Assembly (NCBI RefSeq): GCF_900090315.1
Contig: NZ_FMHZ01000002.1
Coordinates: forward strand, 2,148,501 to 2,212,500
Origin: Micromonospora citrea
GTDB taxonomy: Bacteria > Actinomycetota > Actinomycetes > Mycobacteriales > Micromonosporaceae
Length of the DNA stretch: 64,000 nucleotides
Direction of reading: 5' to 3'
Shown here: piece by piece, positions 29,923 through 40,600 of the stretch
How positions within the stretch are numbered: the first letter of the stretch is position 1
Layout of the letters: each line of letters starts with the position of its first letter
The notes under the pieces: model-generated
Seen by the model: only the letters and a program-made list of their open reading frames with translations
Database searches by the model: none
Told to the model about the DNA's origin: nothing
Position numbers and translations under genes: made by a program

Positions 29923-32900
29923 CGGTCCGTCCCTTCCGCGAGGCGGCGCTGTTCGTGCGCCTGTCGACGACGTGCCAGGCCGCCGCGCAGCGCGGCGCGG
30001 CGGCGCTGCGCGTAGCCGTCCGGCGCCCCCGGTTCCGGCTTCCCGGCCGGTTCCGGGGTGGCGCGGATGCGGTCCAGGTGGGCCGCGAGCGAGGCCACGG
30101 TCGGGAACTGGAACAGGTCGACCACGTTCAGCTCGACGCCGAGCCGCTCGGCGAGCTGCTGGCGGGCGCGCAGCGCCAGGAACGAGTGGCCCCCGAGGTC
30201 GAAGAAGTTGTCGGTGCGGCCCAGCGGCGGAACGTCGAGCACGAGGGCCCACACCTCGGCGACCGCGCGTTCGGTGGCGCCGACGGGCGGCTCGGCGGTG
30301 CTCTCCTGGCGCAGCGGCCGCCCGTCGCGCCAGGACAGCCGGTCCCGGTCGAGCTTGCCGTTGGTGGTGACGGGCAGGTCGTCCACCACGGCGAGGACCG
30401 CCGGCACCATGTAGCCCGGCAGGTGCCGCCGGGCCACGGCCCGCACCTCCTCGTACGTCGGCGCGGGACCGTCGGCGAGGACGAGCAGCGCGGCGAGGTC
30501 GCGGCGGTCCGCGCCGTCGCCCCGGACCACGACGGCGGCCTCCCGGACGGCGGGATGGGTCACCAACACCGCCTCGATCTCGCTCGGCTCGACCCGGAAC
30601 CCGCGCACCTTGAGCTGGCTGTCGAGCCGGCCGAGGAAGTCCAGCCGCCCGTCAGGCAGCCAGCGGACGAGGTCGCCGGTGCGGTACAACCGGGCGCCCG
30701 GCGTCTCGCCGAAGGGATCCGGGACGAAGCGTTCCGCGGTGCGGCGCGGGTCCCGGAGGTAGCCCCGGGCCACCTGGAGCCCGCCGAGGCAGAGCTCCCC
30801 CGGCACGCCGACCGGCACCGGACGCCCGGCCCCGTCGAGCACGTAGGTGGTGACGTTGGCGATGGCGCGCCCGATCGGGGGCGCGTGCACCACCGGCCCG
30901 GCCTGCGCGGGCACCGGGTCGGCCGTCGCCACCACGGTGTTCTCCGTCGGGCCGTAGTGGTTGACCAGCCGGGCGCCGAGCCCGGGCGGGGGCGTGCGGG
31001 TCAGCGCGTCGCCCCCGGTGAGCAGCAGCCGCAGCGCCGAGCCGGTCACCGCCGGCTCCGCCAGGACCGCCTCGGCGACGGTGGTGGGCAGGAAGGTCAC
31101 CGTGATCGCCTCGTCGACCAGCCACCTGGCCAGCCGGTCCGGCGCGACCCGGACCGGCTCGGGCGGCACGTGCAGCGCCGCACCGCCGGCCAGCGCCGCC
31201 CAGAGCTCCCAGGTGCAGGCGTCGAAGCCGGGGCTGGCGACGAGGGTGGCCCGGTCCCGCGGCCCGACCTGGTAGGCGTCGAGGTGCCAGTGCACCAGGT
31301 TGGCCAGCCCGCCGTGGGTGACCTCGACCCCCTTCGGGCGCCCGCTGGAGCCGGAGGTGTAGATGACGTACGCGATCTCCCGAGGGTCGGGCTCGGCCGC
31401 GGGGGCCACCGCGTCGGCCTCCTCGGCGTCGGCGATGGCGACGGCCACGTCGAGCACCGCCGTGCGGGCCGCCGCGAACCGGCCGGTCAGCTCCTCGCCG
31501 GTCAGCACCGCGCAGGCCGCGCTGTCGGCCAGCGTGAAGGTGAGCCGGTCCGGCGGGTAGCCGGGATCGAGCGGCACGTACGCCGCGCCCGCCTTGAGCA
31601 CGGCGAGGAAGGCGGTCACCAGCTCGGGCCCCCGCTCCAGGCAGACGGCCACCGGCCGGCCGGGCCCCGCGCCGACGGCCCGCAGCCGGGCCGCGAGGAC
31701 GTCGGCGCGACGGTCCAGCTCCCCGTACGTCAGCGTCCGGCCGTCGGCCCGCACGGCGGGCGAGTCCGGCGCGGACCGGGCCCGCCGCGCCACCAGGTGG
31801 TGCACCGGCACGGTCGGGTGGTCGCGGACCCGGCCGCTCCAGCGGCGCACGATCCGGTCCTCCTCGTCGGGGTCGAGCAGCGCCGCCGCCGACAGCCGCC
31901 GGTCCGGGTGACCGCAGAGCGAGCCGAGGACCGCCCGGTACTGCGTCATCAGCTGCGCGATGCGCTCGTCGTCGAACAGCTCGGTGCTGAACTCGAACTC
32001 GCAGTCGATGTGCGTGTCGCCCTCGAACGCCATCACGGAGAGGTCGAACTTCGACACCTCGCCGACCATGTCGAGCAGTTCCACCGTCAGCGCTCCGACG
32101 TGCAGCCGCTCGAACGGGGGAAGGTTCTTCATCGCGAAGACGATCTGGAACAGCGGGTGGCGGGCCGGGTCCCGGACCGGGCGCAGCCGCTCCACCAGCA
32201 GCTCGAACGGGGCCTCGTGGTGCGTCTGGGCGTCCAGCACGACGTCGCGCACCCGGGCCACCAGGTCGGCGAAGGTGGGGTCGCCGGAGACGTCGGTACG
32301 CAGCACGACGGTGTTGACCAGCAGGCTGACCAGCGGCTCCAGCTCCACCCGGTCCCGGCCGGCGACGGGCGTGCCGAGCACCACGTCGGACTGCCCGGTC
32401 TGCCGGTGCAGCAGCGCGACGAAGCCGGCCAGGAGCACCATGAACGGCGAGGCCGCGTACCGCCGGGCGGTGGCCCGGACCTGGTCGGTCAGCCCGGCGT
32501 CGAGGCGCACCGTGCGCCGGCCGCCCCGCCAGCCCAGCACGGCGGGGCGGACCCGGTCGGGGGCGAGTTCGGTGGCCGAGGCGCCGGCGAGCCGCCGCTC
32601 CCACCACGCCAACTGGTCGTCGAGTTCGCCGGCGCGGACGCGGTGGTGCTGCCACCGGGCGTGCCCGGCCGGGTCGACGGGCGGCCGGGCGGGCGCCGTA
32701 CCGTGGCCGGTCGCCGCCGCGTAGCAGCGGACCAGGTCGTTGACCAGGACGCTGAGCGACCAGCCGTCGACGACGATGTGGTGCAGGTCGAGGAAGAGCC
32801 GGTGGTCGTGCTCGCCGAGCCGGAACAGTCGCGTCCGCAGGAGCGGCCCGCGCCGCAGGTCGAACGGGGGCTGGCGCTCGGCGGCGACGGCGTCGCGTAC

Positions 32901-33395
32901 GCGGGCCTCCCGCTGCTCGGCCGGCAGGTCGGTCAGGTCGGTCACGTCGAGCCGGGCGGCGGGCGCGTCGACCACCCGCTGCACCGGTTCGCCGTCGGCG
33001 TCGTCGAACACGGTGCGCAGGGCGGGATGGAGGGCCACCAGCCGGTCCAGGGCGTCCCGCAGGGCGTCCACCGACAGCGGTCCGGTCAGCCGCAGCACCG
33101 CCGGGACGTGGTAGGCGGGGCTGTCCGGCTGGAACTGGTGCAGGAACCACAGTCGGCGCTGCGCGAACGAGACCGGGGCCGGGGCGGCCGGGTCCGGCGG
33201 GGGCGCGGCGGCCGCGAAGCGTCGCGGGCCGTCGGTGGCCGACGTGTCGTCGGAAAGGGCTCCGGAGTCGTCCGTCGGGTCGCTGGCGAGGAACTCGGCC
33301 CCGGCCGCCAGCCGGCTGGCCAGCCGGGCCCGGGCCGCGTCGGAAGGTGATCGGCGCACGGTACCGCTTTCTGCTGGGACGGACGGGACGGTCAC
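29919..33395 (-). CDS. Non-ribosomal peptide synthetase, C-A-T module (first module of operon)
   Basis: About 1158 residues. An N-terminal ~75-residue extension precedes the C domain (S-F-A-Q-R-R-L-W near 78, intact H-H-I-V-V-D-G-W near 205). The A domain has Y-T-S-G-S-S-G-R-P-K-G near 683 and A10 N-G-K-L near 1012; carrier Ser in G-G-H-S-F-L near 1065. Pocket residues D-A-W-F-L-G-H-V-V differ at one position from the known leucine code D-A-W-F-L-G-N-V-V, so leucine or a similar branched residue is likely. Because it begins with a C domain it should receive an acyl group made elsewhere, plausibly by the rightward PUFA-like PKS. The start is GTG in a GTGA overlap with the radical SAM stop codon; a GTG 12 codons later is an alternative since no strong ribosome-binding site is seen. 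Confidence 0.93.
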   Translation of the reverse strand: MTVPSVPAESGTVRRSPSDAARARLASRLAAGAEFLASDPTDDSGALSDDTSATDGPRRFAAAAPPPDPAAPAPVSFAQRRLWFLHQFQPDSPAYHVPAVLRLTGPLSVDALRDALDRLVALHPALRTVFDDADGEPVQRVVDAPAARLDVTDLTDLPAEQREARVRDAVAAERQPPFDLRRGPLLRTRLFRLGEHDHRLFLDLHHIVVDGWSLSVLVNDLVRCYAAATGHGTAPARPPVDPAGHARWQHHRVRAGELDDQLAWWERRLAGASATELAPDRVRPAVLGWRGGRRTVRLDAGLTDQVRATARRYAASPFMVLLAGFVALLHRQTGQSDVVLGTPVAGRDRVELEPLVSLLVNTVVLRTDVSGDPTFADLVARVRDVVLDAQTHHEAPFELLVERLRPVRDPARHPLFQIVFAMKNLPPFERLHVGALTVELLDMVGEVSKFDLSVMAFEGDTHIDCEFEFSTELFDDERIAQLMTQYRAVLGSLCGHPDRRLSAAALLDPDEEDRIVRRWSGRVRDHPTVPVHHLVARRARSAPDSPAVRADGRTLTYGELDRRADVLAARLRAVGAGPGRPVAVCLERGPELVTAFLAVLKAGAAYVPLDPGYPPDRLTFTLADSAACAVLTGEELTGRFAAARTAVLDVAVAIADAEEADAVAPAAEPDPREIAYVIYTSGSSGRPKGVEVTHGGLANLVHWHLDAYQVGPRDRATLVASPGFDACTWELWAALAGGAALHVPPEPVRVAPDRLARWLVDEAITVTFLPTTVAEAVLAEPAVTGSALRLLLTGGDALTRTPPPGLGARLVNHYGPTENTVVATADPVPAQAGPVVHAPPIGRAIANVTTYVLDGAGRPVPVGVPGELCLGGLQVARGYLRDPRRTAERFVPDPFGETPGARLYRTGDLVRWLPDGRLDFLGRLDSQLKVRGFRVEPSEIEAVLVTHPAVREAAVVVRGDGADRRDLAALLVLADGPAPTYEEVRAVARRHLPGYMVPAVLAVVDDLPVTTNGKLDRDRLSWRDGRPLRQESTAEPPVGATERAVAEVWALVLDVPPLGRTDNFFDLGGHSFLALRARQQLAERLGVELNVVDLFQFPTVASLAAHLDRIRATPEPAGKPEPGAPDGYAQRRRAALRGGLARRRQAHEQRRLAEGTDR

Positions 33396-35026
33396 TTCAC
33401 CGGCGACGGCGCCGGGCCCGGCGGGTTCACCGCCTCGAACTGGCTCGCCCGACGCAGCCGGTCGAGCAGCTCCGGCTGGGCGGCACTGCCGCCGGGGTGG
33501 CGCAGCTGGTCGGCCAGGACGCCGTTGAAGGCGCGGACGAAGTCCTTGACCTGCCCGCCGGACATGCCCTTGCGTTGCAGATAGAAGGTGCTCCACTGCT
33601 CGAACCCGAACTGCGGGAGCCAGACGGAGCTGGTCACGTCGACGAAGAGGTCGTCGATGATCTGGGCGGCGGTCGACCAGTCCATCGTGCGGTGGCTCCA
33701 GTTGAACGCCTCGCCCCTGATGCCCAGCTCGTCGCGGCGCTGGTAGATCGGGGTGACCGGGTCGCAGTACCAGAGCTGGGCCCGGAAGTAGTCGGGCCGG
33801 CCCTGGTCGAGCAGGCTGACGGTCTCGGCGACGGTCTCCTCCGTCTCGCCCGGGAACCCGACGATCAGCGAGGCGTACGTCGAGATGCCGTGCTCGTTGA
33901 AGGCCGCCAGCGCGTCGAGGTAGTCGGCCCGGCGGGCGGTCTTGTTCATCTGCTTGAGCAGCACGTCGCTGCCCGACTCGATGCCCAGGAAGACGCCCTC
34001 GCAGCCGGCCTGGCTCATCAGCTCGATGGTCGCCCGGTCGCCGTGGTCACTGCGGTAGAAGCAGTTCCACTTGAAGCCGTAGTCCTTGTCGATCATCATT
34101 CGGAGGATGTCCCGGAACCGGTTCTTGGGGACGTTGAAGGTGTCGTCGATGAACGTCACGGTGTTGACCGACGGCAGCTTGCGGATGTTGTCCAGCTCCC
34201 GCTCGACGTGGGTGACGTCGAGGTAGGTGTACTTGCCGGCACGCTGCGGGAAGCCGCAGAAGGCGCAGGAGAACGGGCAGGACTTCGCCGTCCGCGTGGT
34301 GACGAACTCGTTGAACGCGTCCGGGCCGAAGACCTGGTAGTCGACCAGCTCGGTGAGCGGGTTCGACTCGATCTCGGTGCGGGTGTGGACGAAGTCGCCG
34401 TCCGCGCGGTAGGCCAGGTTCGGCACGTCGCCCGGGTCGGTACCGGAGCGCAGCGCCAGCGCCAGCCGGGCGAGGGCCAGCTCGCCCTCCCGGCCGGTGA
34501 CGTAGTAGTCGGCGCCGAGGTAGTCCATCATCGCGTCAAGGTCGGGGCGCTTCAGCGCGGCCACCTGGTTGGTGATGAACGGCCCACCGACCACGATGGA
34601 CACCGTCGGGTTGTGCCGGCGCACGAACTCGACGATCTCGATGATCGGTTGCGGCGAGACGTACAGCGTGGTGGTGATGGCGACGAGGCGGACGTCGCCC
34701 GCCAGCTTCTCCCGCAACTCCTCGCGCTGGTGCTGGAAGAGGTTGACGAAGTCGACGCTCAGCCCCCGCCGGGCCAGGAAGCTGCCCAGCACCGTGACCA
34801 CCGGCCAGAGGAAGTCGGCGTTGTGGAAGTACGGCTTCGGCGCGCCGGGCGGGCTCTCGCGCAGGTGGCTCAGCGCGTCCAACGCGCGCAGCGGCCGCCC
34901 GTCGAGGTCGATGTACGCCAGGCGCAGGTCGCGGAAGGCGCCGGAGTCGGTTCCCATCAGGCGCACGTCGCTGACGTAGCTGGCGAAGTCGACGTCGTTG
35001 AAGCCGACGATCAGGCAGTCTGTCAT
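33392..35026 (-). CDS. Cobalamin-binding radical SAM protein (putative C- or P-methyltransferase)
   Basis: About 544 residues. The N-terminal part (about 1-210) is a cobalamin-binding-like fold. The radical SAM core follows, with the cluster-binding motif C-P-F-S-C-A-F-C near residue 255 (CxxxCxxC) and downstream G-I-E-S-G-S and G-F-P-G-E-T strands typical of B12-dependent (class B) radical SAM enzymes. Such enzymes methylate unactivated carbon or phosphinate phosphorus; the overall look is reminiscent of the PhpK-like group, but no phosphonate genes are present in the window, so methylation of a carbon in the PKS/NRPS chain is more likely. The ATG at 35026 starts M-T-D-C. The stop overlaps the start of the first NRPS, which places it firmly in the biosynthetic operon. 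Confidence 0.88.
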   Translation of the reverse strand: MTDCLIVGFNDVDFASYVSDVRLMGTDSGAFRDLRLAYIDLDGRPLRALDALSHLRESPPGAPKPYFHNADFLWPVVTVLGSFLARRGLSVDFVNLFQHQREELREKLAGDVRLVAITTTLYVSPQPIIEIVEFVRRHNPTVSIVVGGPFITNQVAALKRPDLDAMMDYLGADYYVTGREGELALARLALALRSGTDPGDVPNLAYRADGDFVHTRTEIESNPLTELVDYQVFGPDAFNEFVTTRTAKSCPFSCAFCGFPQRAGKYTYLDVTHVERELDNIRKLPSVNTVTFIDDTFNVPKNRFRDILRMMIDKDYGFKWNCFYRSDHGDRATIELMSQAGCEGVFLGIESGSDVLLKQMNKTARRADYLDALAAFNEHGISTYASLIVGFPGETEETVAETVSLLDQGRPDYFRAQLWYCDPVTPIYQRRDELGIRGEAFNWSHRTMDWSTAAQIIDDLFVDVTSSVWLPQFGFEQWSTFYLQRKGMSGGQVKDFVRAFNGVLADQLRHPGGSAAQPELLDRLRRASQFEAVNPPGPAPSPVK

Positions 35027-35106
35027 GTGCCGCTCCGTTCCGGGCAGAAAGACCGGGGACCTCGTCGCCCGTTGCCGGGCCGGTCGAGTTGGCGCACCGT
35101 CTGGTG

Positions 35107-35865
35107 CTACCGGGGTTGGGCCGCCAGGTCGGCGGCGATGGCCCGCACCACCCCGGCGGGGTCGGTGACGTGGAAGAAGTGGTCGCCCCGCACGCTGTGG
35201 CCGCGGTAGCCGCGCGTCGTCATCCGCTGCCAGCCGGCCATCGCCGCCGCCGTGGCGATCGGGTCCTCGGTGCCGGCGAAGCCGAGGATCGGCACGTCGA
35301 CCGGGTCGTGCGCGGCGTCGGCGTAGCGGTCGATCCAGCCGAAGTCCGCCCGCAGCACCGGGACGAGCAGGGCGGCCAGCGCCGGGTGGTCCAGGATCTC
35401 GGCCGGCGTGCCGCCCATCCCGACGACCTCGCGCAGGAACTCCTCGTCGTCGAGGCCGAGCAGCCGCCGGGCGAGATCCGGCAGGTCGCCCGGGGGGCGG
35501 GACCCGCCGACGACGAGCCGGCGGGGCAGCGTGGCGCCGCGCCGCTGGAGTTCCGCGACGACTGCGTGCCCGAGGAGGGCGCCGAAGCTGTGGCCGTACA
35601 GCGCGTACGGGCGGGTCTCGTCGGCCAGCACGTCGGCGACCTCGGCGACGTCGAAGGCGGGCGGTTCGTCGACCCGGCTCTCCCGGCCCGGCGGTTGCAG
35701 GGGGCGCACCGCGATGCCCGGCGCCGCGGCGGGGATCCAGGCCCGGTAGGCCGTCGCCCCAGCCCCGGAGTGCGGCAGGCAGTACAGGGCCACCGGCGCC
35801 TCGGGGGCGTCGGGGAAGAGGAACCACCGCTGTCGTCGGTCCGCCGAGTAGTGGACAGTCACCAT
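35107..35865 (-). CDS. Type II thioesterase
   Basis: Stand-alone alpha/beta-hydrolase of 252 residues that removes wrong or stalled acyl groups from carrier proteins. Key residues: L-P-H-S-G-A-G oxyanion region near 31, nucleophile in G-H-S-F-G-A near 93, Asp in G-T-E-D-P-I near 197 and His in G-D-H-F-F-H near 228, the standard layout for NRPS/PKS editing thioesterases (RifR/SrfAD type). A GGAAGG site precedes the ATG at 35865. It lies between the SDR and the radical SAM gene in the same direction. No thioesterase domain is fused to any synthetase in this window, so it could also take part in product release, although editing is the usual role. Confidence 0.93.
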   Translation of the reverse strand: MVTVHYSADRRQRWFLFPDAPEAPVALYCLPHSGAGATAYRAWIPAAAPGIAVRPLQPPGRESRVDEPPAFDVAEVADVLADETRPYALYGHSFGALLGHAVVAELQRRGATLPRRLVVGGSRPPGDLPDLARRLLGLDDEEFLREVVGMGGTPAEILDHPALAALLVPVLRADFGWIDRYADAAHDPVDVPILGFAGTEDPIATAAAMAGWQRMTTRGYRGHSVRGDHFFHVTDPAGVVRAIAADLAAQPR

Positions 35866-35883
35866 TGATCCTTCCGGGGAAGC

Positions 35884-36687
35884 TCAGTTGACGACGGCGA
35901 TCGCGCCACCGTCGACGCGGTGGTTGGCCCCGTTGACGAAGCCCGCGAGAGGGCTGGCGAGGAAGACGACCAGCGCCGCCACGTCGTCGGGTGTGCCGAG
36001 GCGGCCGGTGGGGTTGTCGATCGACCCCGCGAGCACGCGCTGCTCGATGTCGGACCAGTCGGTGCCCCAGCCCTGGTCGGCGGCGAGGCCCCGGACGTAC
36101 GCCTCGACGCGGGGCGTGACGATGACGCCGGGGCTGACGGTGTTGACGGTGATCCCCGTGCGGTCCAGCGCCCGGGCCAGGCCCGTCGTGAGGTTGACCA
36201 GCCCCGCCTTCGTCGTCGAGTACGCCACCGAGCCCGCCTGCGGCTGGGTGGCGGCCCCGCTGGCGATCTGGATGAGGCGGCCCCAGCCCCGGCGCCTCAT
36301 GCCGGGGACCAGGGCCCGGGCGAGGCGCGCCGGCGTCACGACGTTCAGCTCGTGCAGGCGCCGCCAGTCCTCCTCCGTGGTGTCGTCCCACGGCCGGTCC
36401 AGGCCGGTGGCGGCGCAGTTGACCAGGATGTCCACGCCGCCGAGGTAGCGCTCGGCGGCGACCGCCAGCCGCTGCGGGCCGTCCGGGTCGAGCAGGTCCA
36501 CCGTGATCGGTTCCGCGTCGCCGCCCCTGGCCCGGATGCCCTGCACCACGGTCTCCGCGGCCGGGACCGAGCGACCGTGCACGACGACGGTCACGCCCTC
36601 GTCGGCGAGCATCTCGGCGATCCGCGCCCCGATACCGGACGACGATCCGGTGACGAGCGCCCGCCGACCGTCCAATCCGAGATCCAC
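35884..36687 (-). CDS. SDR-family oxidoreductase
   Basis: Short-chain dehydrogenase/reductase of about 267 residues. Cofactor motif T-G-S-S-S-G-I-G near residue 14, N-C-A-A near 90, catalytic Ser in I-A-S-G near 140 and Y-S-T-T-K near 155 are all present, matching classical 3-oxoacyl reductase-like SDRs. I chose the GTG at 36687 because GGGGGGAA lies 3-10 nt upstream of it; an in-frame ATG at 36705 has no visible ribosome-binding site. First gene of the leftward operon, 18 nt before the thioesterase. It may reduce a beta-keto group left by one of the KS-AT-T modules, which have no KR; this is inference from context. Confidence 0.92.
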   Translation of the reverse strand: MDLGLDGRRALVTGSSSGIGARIAEMLADEGVTVVVHGRSVPAAETVVQGIRARGGDAEPITVDLLDPDGPQRLAVAAERYLGGVDILVNCAATGLDRPWDDTTEEDWRRLHELNVVTPARLARALVPGMRRRGWGRLIQIASGAATQPQAGSVAYSTTKAGLVNLTTGLARALDRTGITVNTVSPGVIVTPRVEAYVRGLAADQGWGTDWSDIEQRVLAGSIDNPTGRLGTPDDVAALVVFLASPLAGFVNGANHRVDGGAIAVVN

Positions 36688-37673
36688 TGGTTCCCCCCGT
36701 GACATGGTTCGAACGCCGCACCTCGCGGGGCGGCCCTTCCGGGCCCTGGACGGCCCGAACTGCCGCGACCGGCTCAGCCTGGCCGGCGCCGGCCCGGCGA
36801 CCGGGCGGTCGAGGCGCCACGGCAGGCGGTCGTCCGCCCCCGGCGGTCGTTGTGGTCTCGCGTCCGGTCGACAGCACGGATCAGCACTGGAATGCCCCCG
36901 TTCCCCCAGGTCGCCTTGCCTGCCGCGGCGTCGCCTCGGCGCGGCGTACGACAGCGGCGTCCCGACCCCCCGGCCGGCCGCCGGGGGCACTCCGACGCAT
37001 TTCCGCCAACCCCGTCGGGACCCGGGAAGCACATCACGGAGCCCGGTCGGAGTCAATCCCCACTAATCGGTTAGGAGGCCGCCGGTACAGGTATTCGCGC
37101 GGACGTTTCCGGCAATTAACGAACCCTAGGGAGCCGCCGATTAACGCGGCTAGCTGCAGTTCTGCGACAGATAGTGACGCTCATCACGCCCTCGTTCAGG
37201 GGCCGACGCGACAGGCCCACGGACGGTGGAACTCCCATCCGAGCACTCCATCAAAAGGGCATAAACGGGGCAGCCGGTGCCAAAAACTGGCGGTTCGGGT
37301 GACCAGGTGATCACGGGTGGACACATACCAGGCGGTATGCAAGGATCCAGGAAACGCTTGCTAATCGAACGAGATCATTCGGAGGCAGGCAGGCCACAAC
37401 CGATCTCGCTTGTGCCGACTCTCCCGAGCCCCGCCTCGGGGTTCACGGTTTATAACTGGCAGCAGACCGTCAGCGCCGCCCGTGCGAAGCCACCGCGGCA
37501 GATCGCCGCAGCGCCACTGGCCGCCAACTCTTAAAACGTCCGCCGCAGCACTATGCGCATTGGCGGACGTCGCCGCCGACGGTGCCCTTTTCGAGTACGA
37601 CCGCGCGCCCGTCCACCACGAGTGGGCCGGGCGCGGGACGGGGGACGGGATGAGGAAAGGATCCGGGCATTCC
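36688..37673. other. Divergent intergenic control region between the two biosynthetic operons
   Basis: Nearly 1 kb without a convincing gene; the open frames here lack normal codon bias. It holds locally AT-richer stretches unusual for this genome: a near-palindrome CTAATCGGTTAG at about 37060-37071, repeated ATTAACG words at about 37114-37145, the TetR-like palindrome at 37324-37339, and a TATAAC hexamer at 37451-37456 that could be a -10 element. Promoters for both operons should be here, but no clear -35/-10 pair could be assigned. Confidence 0.6.
37324..37339. promoter_or_regulatory. Second candidate TetR operator
   Basis: CATACCAGGCGGTATG is an inverted repeat with perfect 6-bp arms (CATACC/GGTATG) and a 4-bp centre. 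Its inner 14 bases match the half-element at 1054-1067 in 12 of 14 positions. It lies about 335-350 bp upstream of the rightward PKS and about 640 bp from the leftward SDR, so the TetR protein encoded at 379-1005 could act on both operons. Inference from sequence similarity only. Confidence 0.5.
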
Positions 37674-40600
37674 ATGGACATCGCGATCGTGGGCATGGCC
37701 TGCGCGTTTCCCGGCGCCTCCGACGCGGCCGCCTTCTGGGCCAACGTCGTCGCCGGCACCGACGCCGTGGTGGAGGTCGACCCCGGGCGGTGGGACGTGG
37801 AGCGCTACTACTCGGCGGACGATCCCCGCCCGGGCGAGCGGAGCCCGTCGCGCTGGGGCGGCTTCCTGGCACCCGTGCCGTTCGACCCGGTGGCCCACGG
37901 CGTGCCGCCCGCCGCGCTCGGCAGCATCGATCCTGCCCAGTTGCTCGCCCTCGTCACCGCCGAACGCGCGCTGGCCGACGCCGGATACGCCGACCGTCCG
38001 TTCCCCCGCGCGCAGACCTCGGTGATCTTCGGTGCCGAGCCCGGCGCCGACCTCGCCACGGCGTACGGGATGCGCGCGCTGCTGCCGACCTACTTCGCCG
38101 ACCCGCCGGCCGCGCTCGACGCCCACCTGCCCCGCCTCACCGAGGACTCCTTCCCGGGCATCCTGGGCAACGTCATCGCGGGCCGCATCGCCAACCGGCT
38201 CGACCTCGGCGGGGTCAACTACACGGTCGACGCGGCCTGCGCGTCGTCGCTCGCCGCCGTCGACCTGGCCTGCAAGGAGCTGGCCGCCGGCACGAGCGAC
38301 ATGGTGCTGTGCGGCGCGGTCGACGTCCACAACGGGGTGCACGACTACCTGCTCTTCGGCTCGGTGCAGGCGCTGTCGCCCACCGGCCGGTGCCGCACCT
38401 TCGACGAGTCGGCCGACGGCATCGTGATCAGCGAGGGCGTCGCCTGCCTCGTGCTCAAGCGGCTGGCCGACGCGGAACGCGACGGGGACCGGATCCACGC
38501 GGTCATCGCCGGTGTCGGCGGCGCCAGCGACGGCCGGGGCATGGGCCTCACCGCCCCCCGCGCCCAGGGCCAGCGGCACGCGGTCGAACGGGCGCTGCGG
38601 GCGGCGGGCGTGACGCCCGGCGAGATCGGCCTGGTCGAGGCCCACGGCACGGGCACCGTCGTCGGCGACCGCACCGAGCTGTCCGCCCTGTCCGAGCTGT
38701 TCACGGCCGACGGGGCCGGCCCGGCCACCTGCTCGCTGGGCTCGGTGAAGTCGCTGATCGGGCACACCAAGTGCGCCGCCGGCATGGCCGGCCTGATCAA
38801 GGCCGTGCGGGCGGTGCAGACCGGGGTCCGCCCGCCGACCGGGCACCTGACCCGCCCCAACGCCTACTGGGACGCCACAGCCAGCCCGTTCGCCTTCGAC
38901 GGCGCCGCCCGGCCCTGGCTCGCGCCCCCGGCCCGGCGCGCCGCCGGGGTCAGCGCGTTCGGCTTCGGCGGCACCAACTTCCACGCCGTGGTCCGGGCGC
39001 ATCCCAGCACCGCCGACCCGGACCAGGCGTGGGACCGCTGGCCGGCGGAGCTGTTCCTGCTCCGCGCGGCCGACGAGGCGGCGACCGGGGAGGCGGCGCG
39101 GGCCCTGGCCGCCCTGGCCGCCGAGGCACCGCCCGGGGACGGGGCGCTGCACGCCCTCGCCCTGGACTGGTTCGCCCGCACCCGCGACGACGACCGGCCG
39201 GTCCGCGCCGCCGTCGTGGCGGGCGGCCTCGACGAGCTGCGGGAGCGGTTGCGGCTGGTCGCCGAGGGCAGCGCCGACCCCGGGGCGGGGGTCTACCTGG
39301 CCGGCCCCGGCCCGGTGGAGCCGCCCGTCGTGGCCCTGGTCTTCCCCGGGCAGGGCAGCCAGCGCCCGGGCATGCTGGCCGACCTCTTCGCGGCCTTCCC
39401 CGCGATGCGGGCCGACCTCTACGACGACCCGGCGCTGGCCGCCGCGATGTTCCCACCCACCTCGTTCGACGAGGCGACCGCGGCGGCCCGGGCGGCCACG
39501 CTCGCCGACACGCGCAACGCCCAGCCCGCGCTCGGCGTCGCCGAGGTCGCGCTGCTGGAGCTGCTCGACTCTCTCGGGGTCCGGCCCGACCTGCTCGGCG
39601 GGCACAGCTACGGCGAACTCGTCGCCCTGCACGCCGCCGGCGTCCTGTCCCGGCCCGACCTGCTGCGGCTGACCGCCGCCCGGGCCGCCGCGATGCACGC
39701 GGCCGGCGGGCGGGGCGGCGCCATGGCGGCCGTCTCCGCCGACGCCGACGAGGTCGCCGCGGCCCTCGCCCGGGCCGGGCTCGACGGCACGGTGGTGATC
39801 GCCAACCACAACGCCCCGGAACAGGTGGTGATCGCCGGCCCCGAGGCGGCGGTGGCGAGCGCGGTCACCGGGCTGCGCGCGCAGGGCCGCTCCGCCACCA
39901 CGCTCGGCGTCTCCTGCGCCTTCCACAGCCCGGCGATGGCCGACGCCACCGAGGAGTTCGCCGCCGCCCTCGCCGACTGTCCGGTACGCCCGCCCGCGCG
40001 CCCCGTCTGGGCGAACGCCTCCGGGGGGCGCTACCCCGACGCGCCGGAGGAGATCCGCCGGCTGCTCGGCGGGCAGCTCGCCGCCCCGGTGCGCTTCCTG
40101 ACCCAGATCGAGGACATGTACGCCGCCGGGGCCCGGGTCTTCGTCGAGGTGGGCCCCGGGCGGGTGCTCAGCCGGATGATCGGCCGCATCCTCGGTGACC
40201 GGCCCCACCGGGCGGTCAGCTGCGACGCGCCGAACGAGCCGGGCCTGCCCCGCCTGCTGCACGCCCTCGCGGAGCTGGCCGTCGCCGGTGTGCCGGTGGA
40301 CCCGGCCCGCCTCTTCGCCGGGTCGCGGGCCACCGCGACCGTCGCGCCCGGCGCGACCGGCTGGACCGTCGACGGGCACCTGGTCCGGGGGCCGGACGGC
40401 AACCCGGTGCCCAACGGCCTGCGCCCCGCCCACGAGGCCCCCCGGCTGGCCACGGCGGGCAGCGCCGACGCCGGGCGCCTCCGGGAGGCGGCGGTGCTGG
40501 AGTTCCTGCGCAACAGCCGGGAGCTCGTCGAGGCCCAGCGCGAGATCATGCTCGGCTACCTGGGCCGCGAGTCCGAGCCGCGACGCTCCACGCCCGACCC

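Noticed and set aside
33392..35026. Phosphonate or phosphinate pathway indicated by the PhpK-like radical SAM enzyme
   Set aside because: No PEP mutase, phosphonopyruvate decarboxylase or related gene is present in the window.
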